A stretch of DNA of 35,611 bases, taken from NCBI GenBank assembly GCA_947461595.1, contig CANHLZ010000003.1, positions 1-35,611 on the forward strand. Reading direction: 5' to 3'. Source of the DNA: Bacteroidota bacterium. GTDB taxonomy: Bacteria > Bacteroidota > Bacteroidia > Chitinophagales > Chitinophagaceae. Each line of letters opens with the position of its first letter. Position 1 is the stretch's first letter. This document shows positions 29,441 to 35,611 of the stretch, piece after piece. The position numbers and the translations under genes are program-made. The notes under the pieces are model-generated. The model had not been told where the DNA came from and did not search any database. It saw only the letters and a program-made list of their open reading frames with translations.

Positions 29441-30466
29441 TTATTTATTTTTTAAGGAATAAAAGACAGAAAAATGGTGGTATAAATTTCTTTGAAAAAA
29501 AGCATTCCCATATTGAATTTTAGTGCGGGATAATTGTAGGCCCAACCCAGCACTCAATCCATTGAACCAGTTTTGTTGATTTTGTACATTCAAATCAAAT
29601 CGACGAATAAAGTTATATCCAAAATTAAGATCTACTTGGCTGCCCATAAAAATTTCTGCTCCAATAATCAAATGATTAAATAGGTTTTGCATAGAACTAG
29701 GAGCCTTATTGCCTTCTTGATTCGCAAAATTGATATCATAATACGAATTATTCCAAACCGATATCCTTTGTGCTGTTAAAGAAAATTGAATGGGTGCTTT
29801 TTCTAGTTTGATTGACCAACCTGCAATTAAATTAAAAGGCAAATCTTCTTTATTCGTATATGATTTTAATTGCCCGCCCAAATTGGATAAAAGTATACTT
29901 GCTTGATTTAGTTCATTGGAAGAATTATAACGCAATGCAACATCTATTGCAACTGCATTAGACGAATACATTCCATATTTAGATTGAATCCATTTTAGGG
30001 TAGCCCCTAGTTGAACATTTTTAATATAATAAGTAGACAATGACACTTGAGCCATATAATCATTGGGTCTAAAATTGCCCATTTCATTTCCTGCTGCATC
30101 CGTCATTTTAATAACGCCATAATCCATATAGTGAACTCCCCAGCCAATGACCCACTTTTTTTTAGCCCAATAATTGGCCCCACTAAAATCATATTGTTGA
30201 ATATTGGCATAATAAGGTCTAATACTTAAATGCAAATTGCCCTCCATAGAAGAATCCAATAAGGATGGATTGAACATAGCTAAACCAAGGTCATTCCCCA
30301 TCGCACTAATATTCATTCCTCCCAATGAAGAAGCTTTGGAGCTATAAGGAAGGGTTAGAAAATTATAGGTGGCATTGCCCCCTGTATTTTGAGCCAACAA
30401 GTGAATGGAAGAAAAAAATAAAGCAATTATAAAAAACCCTTGCTTTGGCATGAAATATTTTTTCAT
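29441..30466 (-). CDS. porQ: Type IX secretion system protein PorQ
   Basis: NTGGNATYNFLTLPYSSKASSLGGMNISAMGNDLGLAMFNPSLLDSSMEGNLHLSIRPYYANIQQYDFSGANYW; PorV/PorQ-like beta-barrel. Confidence 0.88.
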   Translation of the reverse strand: MKKYFMPKQGFFIIALFFSSIHLLAQNTGGNATYNFLTLPYSSKASSLGGMNISAMGNDLGLAMFNPSLLDSSMEGNLHLSIRPYYANIQQYDFSGANYWAKKKWVIGWGVHYMDYGVIKMTDAAGNEMGNFRPNDYMAQVSLSTYYIKNVQLGATLKWIQSKYGMYSSNAVAIDVALRYNSSNELNQASILLSNLGGQLKSYTNKEDLPFNLIAGWSIKLEKAPIQFSLTAQRISVWNNSYYDINFANQEGNKAPSSMQNLFNHLIIGAEIFMGSQVDLNFGYNFIRRFDLNVQNQQNWFNGLSAGLGLQLSRTKIQYGNAFFQRNLYHHFSVFYSLKNK

Positions 30467-30517
30467 AAAACAAAGCTAGGGTTTGAAATCATTAATAACA
30501 ATTTAAAGCAGGTTAAA

Positions 30518-32947
30518 TTAACCCACTAAAGCCAAATCAAGTACTTGCTGCATGGTTTTAACATAATGGAAAGTGAGGCCTTTAATAAAAGTATGGTCAA
30601 TTTCATTGATGTCTTTTTCATTTTGCCAGCAGAGAATAATTTCTTTCATGCCCGATCTTTTAGCGGCTAATATTTTTTCCTTGATGCCCCCAACTGGCAA
30701 TACTTGGCCTCGTAATGTAATCTCCCCTGTCATCGCCAGATAAGGCTTTACTTTTCTTCCAGTAAAGGCAGAGGTCAATGCAGTGAGCATAGTAATTCCA
30801 GCACTAGGACCATCCTTAGGCACAGCTCCTTCTGGCACATGAATATGAACCGATTTAGTGGTAAACAAATTAGGATCAACACCAATTTTTTTAGCATTGC
30901 TTTGTAAATAAGTAAAAGCGGTATCCGCACTTTCTTTCATTACATTACCAAGATTGCCTGTTAATTTCATTCCGCCTTTCCCCTCAGCGAGTAGGACTTC
31001 AATAAATAAAATGTCCCCGCCCACATAAGTCCAGGCCAAACCAACGGCTACCCCTGGCATATTCACCGTTTTATAAATTTCATTACTGTATTTAGCTTGT
31101 CCTAAAATTTTATGCAAGTCAGATTTAGTTACAGTAGGTTTAACTTTATTTTTATAAGCCAACTCTTTGGCTTGATAACGCATAATAGAAGCCAATTGAC
31201 GATCTAATTCACGCACCCCACTTTCTCTGGTATAATCTTCAATTACTTTTTCTAATACATTGTCCAATACTTTAAAAGTAATTTTTTCTAAGCCATGGGC
31301 AGTTCTTTGTTTAGGCAATAAATGCCTTTTGGCAATTTCTACTTTCTCTTCAATGGCGTATCCACTTAGGTCAATAATTTCTAAGCGATCTCTAAGTGCT
31401 GGCTGAATACGACTAATGTCATTAGCGGTAGCAATAAATAAAGTTTTACTTAAATCATATTCTGATTCTAAATAATTATCATAAAAACTATGGTTCTGTT
31501 CTGGGTCTAATACTTCTAATAAAGCCGAAGAAGGATCGCCTCTATGGTCACTCCCTATTTTATCAATCTCATCTAAGATCATCACAGGATTAGAAGTTTT
31601 TATTTTTCGAATACTTTGGATGATTCTTCCAGGCATTGCCCCAATATAGGTTTTACGGTGCCCTCTAATTTCACTTTCATCATGCAAACCTCCTAAACTT
31701 ACTCTAATATATTTTCGACCAATGGCATGCGCAATAGACTTTCCTAAAGAAGTTTTACCAATACCAGGAGGGCCTAAAAAACAAAGTATGGGACTTTTCA
31801 TATCCCCTTTAATTTTAAGTACGGCCAAGTATTCTAAAATTCTATTTTTAATCTTTCCCATTCCATAATGATCGGCGTCCAATACTTTTTTAGCATTTTT
31901 TAAATCATAGTTATCGGAAGTATATTCTTCCCAAGGAAGGTCTAATAATAAATCTAAATGATTATACACTACTGAATAATCGGGCGTGCTTGGATGCATT
32001 CGCTCCAACTTTTCCAATCCATTTTGGAAAAGTTTTTTTGCCGCTTCTGGCCATTTTTTACCTTCGGCTTTCTTTTTCATATCCGCCACTTCGCGCTCAT
32101 TCGGATCTCCCCCTAATTCATCCTTAATACTTTTTAATTGTTGTTGTAAAAAGTAATCGCGTTGTTGCTTATCAATTTCGGTGCGTGTTTTATTAGCTAC
32201 TTTATTTTTTAATTCAACAAATTGTAATTCTTGCTGTAAAAATTGAATTAATTTTTCGGCTCTTAATTTAATTTGATTCTGTTCCAGCAACCCTTGCTTG
32301 TCATGTACTTCCACATTCAAGTTGCTACTCACAAAATTGATTAAGAAAATAGGATTTTCTATATTTTTTAATATCATCGCTGCCTCCGAAGGAAAATTGG
32401 GTGACAACTGAATAATTTGAGTAGCTAAATCTTTAATATTGGATAAATATGCTTGAAAATCTTGATCTTCTTTTCCAAGCTTTTCTTCTACCAATACTTT
32501 CACACTGGCTTTAAAAAAGGGGTCCTCTTCTTTCATTTCTAAAAGCTCAAACCTTTTTTTGCCCTGAATAATAATAGTAGTTCCACCGTCCTGCATTTTA
32601 ATCATTTTGATGATTTTTGCAACGGTTCCTATAGCACATAAATCGCTAGGTGTAGGATCTTCAATATTGCCATCCTTTTGAGAAACCACTCCAATTAATT
32701 TGTCTTTGGCATAAGCTGCTTTTACAGCTTGAATGCTTTTATCTCTCCCTACGGTAATTGGAATGACTACACCAGGAAACAATACAGTATTGCGCAAGGG
32801 CAAAATGGGCAATAGTTCATCAATGACCAATTCAGGCTCATTCTCTTCCTCTTGTTCATTGAATGAAAACAAAGGTATAAACTCGTTTTCTTCCTCCCCC
32901 TTAAATAAAAATGTCTTGTCCACTGTTTGTATTTTAAATATAGTCAA
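30518..32947 (-). CDS. lon: ATP-dependent protease Lon (endopeptidase La); start is non-ATG (TTG at 32947 or GTG at 32923)
   Basis: LPILPLRNTVLFPGVVIPITVGR, LCFLGPPGIGKTSLGKSIAHAIGRKYIRVSLGG, MILDEIDKIG, catalytic PKDGPSAGITMLTAL. Confidence 0.97.
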   Translation of the reverse strand: MTIFKIQTVDKTFLFKGEEENEFIPLFSFNEQEEENEPELVIDELLPILPLRNTVLFPGVVIPITVGRDKSIQAVKAAYAKDKLIGVVSQKDGNIEDPTPSDLCAIGTVAKIIKMIKMQDGGTTIIIQGKKRFELLEMKEEDPFFKASVKVLVEEKLGKEDQDFQAYLSNIKDLATQIIQLSPNFPSEAAMILKNIENPIFLINFVSSNLNVEVHDKQGLLEQNQIKLRAEKLIQFLQQELQFVELKNKVANKTRTEIDKQQRDYFLQQQLKSIKDELGGDPNEREVADMKKKAEGKKWPEAAKKLFQNGLEKLERMHPSTPDYSVVYNHLDLLLDLPWEEYTSDNYDLKNAKKVLDADHYGMGKIKNRILEYLAVLKIKGDMKSPILCFLGPPGIGKTSLGKSIAHAIGRKYIRVSLGGLHDESEIRGHRKTYIGAMPGRIIQSIRKIKTSNPVMILDEIDKIGSDHRGDPSSALLEVLDPEQNHSFYDNYLESEYDLSKTLFIATANDISRIQPALRDRLEIIDLSGYAIEEKVEIAKRHLLPKQRTAHGLEKITFKVLDNVLEKVIEDYTRESGVRELDRQLASIMRYQAKELAYKNKVKPTVTKSDLHKILGQAKYSNEIYKTVNMPGVAVGLAWTYVGGDILFIEVLLAEGKGGMKLTGNLGNVMKESADTAFTYLQSNAKKIGVDPNLFTTKSVHIHVPEGAVPKDGPSAGITMLTALTSAFTGRKVKPYLAMTGEITLRGQVLPVGGIKEKILAAKRSGMKEIILCWQNEKDINEIDHTFIKGLTFHYVKTMQQVLDLALVG

Positions 32948-33013
32948 AATGGCATAATTCCTACTTGTATTCTTTCTTGAAGTATGCCTACCCCTTTAAG
33001 ACAATATTGATGC

Positions 33014-33048
33014 CAAAAAAAATCCTCCCCGATAAATCGAGGAGGAGC
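33014..33048 (-). terminator. Rho-independent terminator of the small lipoprotein gene
   Basis: Minus-strand TCCTCCTCGATTTATCGGGGAGGA followed by TTTTTTTT. Confidence 0.85.
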
Positions 33049-33084
33049 TTCTTGCAAGAAGTTATATTTCTATGACTTCTTAAA

Positions 33085-33249
33085 TTACTTCGCAGCAGCA
33101 GTAGTATCTACGGCAGCAGCAGCAGTATCAACAGTTGCAGCAGCAGCTGTATCAACAGTTGCAACAGCAGTATCAGTTTTTACTTCAGTTGCAGCACCAC
33201 CACAAGCAGCAAGTGCAGCGATAGCGAAAATTGCGATTACTTTTTTCAT
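33085..33249 (-). CDS. Small Ala/Thr/Val/Asp-rich octapeptide-repeat lipoprotein (54 aa), not in the supplied ORF track
   Basis: Translation MKKVIAIFAIAALAACGGAATEVKTDTAVATVDTAAAATVDTAAAAVDTTAAAK; lipobox ALAAC; near-consensus promoter upstream and terminator downstream. Confidence 0.85.
   Translation of the reverse strand: MKKVIAIFAIAALAACGGAATEVKTDTAVATVDTAAAATVDTAAAAVDTTAAAK
33088..33159 (-). repeat. 24-nt tandem repeat encoding TVDTAAAA-TVDTAAAA-VDTTAAAK
   Basis: Two exact octapeptides and one diverged copy in the 3' half of the lipoprotein ORF. Confidence 0.75.
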
Positions 33250-33288
33250 TTTTGTTTTTGTTTAAAGTTTGATATCAAAATACGTTGG

Positions 33289-33320
33289 CGAAGATAGCCA
33301 ACCCCATTAAAAACGCCAAA
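33289..33320 (-). promoter_or_regulatory. Bacteroidota housekeeping-sigma promoter for the small lipoprotein
   Basis: Minus-strand TTTG-N20-TATCTTCG, followed by an A-rich leader AAACAAAAACAAAAATG. Confidence 0.65.
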
Positions 33321-33365
33321 TTTTAACATTTATTTTTTAAACCTACTTTATTCACAGACTAAATT

Positions 33366-34703
33366 CTATTTTTTTCTAAAATAGATCCGAATGGGCACCC
33401 CAGTGAACTTGAAATTAAGCCTAAGCTGATTTTCGAGGTAATTTCGGTAAGGAACCTTAATATCATCAGGAAAATTAGTAAAAAAGGCAAAACTTGGAAC
33501 CCTTGTAGGCAACTGTGATACATATTTAATCTTAATGACATGCCCTCTTACTACCGGTGCCTGGTATTTCATTATAGACTTCAACATAATGTCATTTAAT
33601 TTTGAAGTAGCCACTTTACGGTGCTTATTCTCATATACTTCCAAAGCCAATTCGATGGCTTTAAAAATACGGGTCTTTTCAACCGCAGAGATGAATAAAA
33701 CAGGCACATCGGTAAAAGGTGCCAGTTTGTCTTTTACCACTTTCTCGTAATCACGAGCTGTATTGGTTTCTTTGTCTAATAAATCCCATTTATTAATCAA
33801 TACGATAATTCCTTTCCCTTTCTTTGAAGCAAGGCTAAATATGCTTAAATCTTGAGCCGTAACCCCTTTGGTGGCATCCACCACCAATAAACAGACATCC
33901 GCCTCGTCCATGGCTTTAATGGCTCTGATAATGGAGTAAAATTCAAGATCATCCTTTTCCTTATTCTTACGTCTAATACCAGCTGTGTCAATTAGGATAA
34001 ATTCCTTTTGGAACATGGTATAATGGGTATGTATGGTATCGCGGGTAGTGCCTGCTATATCACTTACAATGGTTCTATCTTGACCAATCATAGCATTCAA
34101 TAAGCTAGATTTGCCCACGTTAGGTTGCCCCATAATAGCAATTTTAGGAATCGCTAATGGTTCTTCTTCCCCTTCTGCTATTTCTTCATCATCATTGCTC
34201 ACTTCTTTTATCTTGATATCGTTGGTCACTGCGTCTAAAAGCTCACCTGTACCACTACCAGAAATAGAACTTACAAAGTAGTTATGTTCAAAGCCCATAC
34301 CGTAAAACTCGGTACCTTCTAAGGCACGGGTGGAATTGTCCACCTTATTTACGCAAACATACACTGGCTTCGTACTTCTTCTAAGCATATCGGCCATAGA
34401 AGCATCTAAGTCGGTTAAACCAACGGCAGCATCCACCATGAAAATGATTGAATTGGCTTCTTCGATAGCAATTTTAACCTGCTTGCGAATCTCCGTTTCA
34501 AACATATCACGAGAATCAGGTACAAAACCACCTGTATCAATTACGTTAAAGGTTTTGCCAGCCCATTCTGTCACACCGTATTGACGGTCTCTGGTAACAC
34601 CACTAATATCGTCCACAATGGCTTTACGCTCCTCTAAGAAACGATTAAATAAAGTGCTTTTTCCTACGTTTGGCCTTCCAACAATAGCCACTGTATAGCT
34701 CAT
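33366..34703 (-). CDS. der: Ribosome biogenesis GTPase Der (EngA)
   Basis: Two G domains: GRPNVGKSTLFNRF...DTGGFV...NKVD and GQPNVGKSSLLNAM...DTAGIRRK...NKWD; C-terminal KH-like domain. Confidence 0.97.
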   Translation of the reverse strand: MSYTVAIVGRPNVGKSTLFNRFLEERKAIVDDISGVTRDRQYGVTEWAGKTFNVIDTGGFVPDSRDMFETEIRKQVKIAIEEANSIIFMVDAAVGLTDLDASMADMLRRSTKPVYVCVNKVDNSTRALEGTEFYGMGFEHNYFVSSISGSGTGELLDAVTNDIKIKEVSNDDEEIAEGEEEPLAIPKIAIMGQPNVGKSSLLNAMIGQDRTIVSDIAGTTRDTIHTHYTMFQKEFILIDTAGIRRKNKEKDDLEFYSIIRAIKAMDEADVCLLVVDATKGVTAQDLSIFSLASKKGKGIIVLINKWDLLDKETNTARDYEKVVKDKLAPFTDVPVLFISAVEKTRIFKAIELALEVYENKHRKVATSKLNDIMLKSIMKYQAPVVRGHVIKIKYVSQLPTRVPSFAFFTNFPDDIKVPYRNYLENQLRLNFKFTGVPIRIYFRKK

Positions 34704-34785
34704 AATAATTTATATTTAATATTCAATTATACTATTTCAAATAATTCATTACCAATAATTTAAATAAATATTGATACTTAATTTA

Positions 34786-35611
34786 CTAATACCCAAATTC
34801 TTTTAATTTACTGTCATTGTCTCTCCACTTAGGCTTCACTTTCACAAACAGTTCTAGATACACTTTGGAGCCAATGAAATCCTCAATATCCTTTCTAGCC
34901 AATATGCCTATTTCCTTAATCATCTTCCCTTTCTCCCCTATAATAATGGCCTTTTGGGTTTCTCTATTTACAATAATATCAGCCTGTATCTTAATCAATA
35001 ACGGCTGTTGCTTAAAAGAGTTCACCAGCACAGCTGTATGATAAGGAATCTCCTCCCCAAACAACTGGTATATCTTTTCCCGAATTAGCTCACTTACAAA
35101 AAACTTAGTGGGCAAATCACTTAAATCGTCTTCTCCGTAGAAAGGAACCCCTTCTGGAATCATTTCAATCACCACTTTCAATAACCTTTCTATATCACTC
35201 TTATTCAATGCACTAACAGAAATCGTCTTACTGCAATAAGGTTTGTCTTTAAAAAAAGCTACTGCCTCTTTTACCTGCGTCCCTACCGCCAAATCAGACT
35301 TATTCAACACCACTACACAAGGCACTTTTAACTTTAAAGAAGTGAATAATTCATCCAATTCCTTCATATCGTCCCTCATATCCACCATCAACAGAGCCAC
35401 ATCGGCATCTTCCAGGGCAGATTTCACCGCCCCCATCATTTTCTCATGTAGCTTGTACTTAGGGTCGATAATACCGGGGGTATCTGAAAAGATGATCTGA
35501 TACTCGTTTTCCTTGTTTAAAAAGGCCTTAATACGGTGACGGGTAGTTTGTACTTTCGAGGACACAATAGCCATTTTCTCGCCCATAATGGCGTTCAGTA
35601 AAGTGCTTTTA
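34786..35611 (-). CDS. era: GTPase Era, 5' end truncated by window edge
   Basis: Frame continues through KSTLLNAIMGEKMAIVSSKVQTTRHRI (partial P-loop) to the window end; DTPGI, NKSD, C-terminal KH domain VNRETQKAIIIGEKGKMIKEIG. Confidence 0.95.
   Translation of the reverse strand, partial: KSTLLNAIMGEKMAIVSSKVQTTRHRIKAFLNKENEYQIIFSDTPGIIDPKYKLHEKMMGAVKSALEDADVALLMVDMRDDMKELDELFTSLKLKVPCVVVLNKSDLAVGTQVKEAVAFFKDKPYCSKTISVSALNKSDIERLLKVVIEMIPEGVPFYGEDDLSDLPTKFFVSELIREKIYQLFGEEIPYHTAVLVNSFKQQPLLIKIQADIIVNRETQKAIIIGEKGKMIKEIGILARKDIEDFIGSKVYLELFVKVKPKWRDNDSKLKEFGY

Noticed and set aside
33088-33180. GCAGCA-rich tract considered as a CRISPR or non-coding repeat
   Set aside because: Repeats are contiguous, without unique spacers, and keep a coding frame with a lipoprotein signal.

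Overview
This 35.6-kb window is a Bacteroidota chromosome segment. The gene content and the TTTG-N19/20-TAnnTTTG-type promoters suggest a Chitinophagaceae-like organism; that taxonomy is inferred. It is mostly housekeeping and envelope genes: a TonB-dependent receptor, purC, a TrhO/YceA-type rhodanese, a penicillin acylase, a GSCFA protein, RlmB/TrmH, NUDIX, metK, DUF4270, a short GT5-like protein, an LPG-synthase-like membrane protein, an RfaE2-like nucleotidyltransferase, ALDH7-like ALDH, an S8 peptidase, DinB, YceI, sucC, SprT-like, AtpZ, a PorW/SprE-like T9SS lipoprotein, PBP1A, PorQ, lon, der and era (cut by the window edge). I see no CRISPR array, transposase, prophage, rRNA, or tRNA, and no convincing new defence or biosynthetic system. 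The observations most worth a second look are: (i) a 54-aa Ala/Thr/Val/Asp octapeptide-repeat lipoprotein gene missing from the ORF track, with a near-consensus promoter and its own terminator; (ii) a ~168-bp nested imperfect palindrome between purC and trhO that resembles a REP/MITE-type element; (iii) a stand-alone GT5 N-domain that has lost its catalytic motifs and sits next to DUF4270; (iv) a membrane stub resembling the N-terminus of Bacteroidota M23 peptidases but lacking the peptidase domain, in an AtpZ cluster with no ATP synthase genes beside it; (v) two T9SS genes bracketing PBP1A; (vi) an operator-like inverted repeat upstream of the TonB receptor. All homology calls come from reading motifs in the translations; no database search was run.
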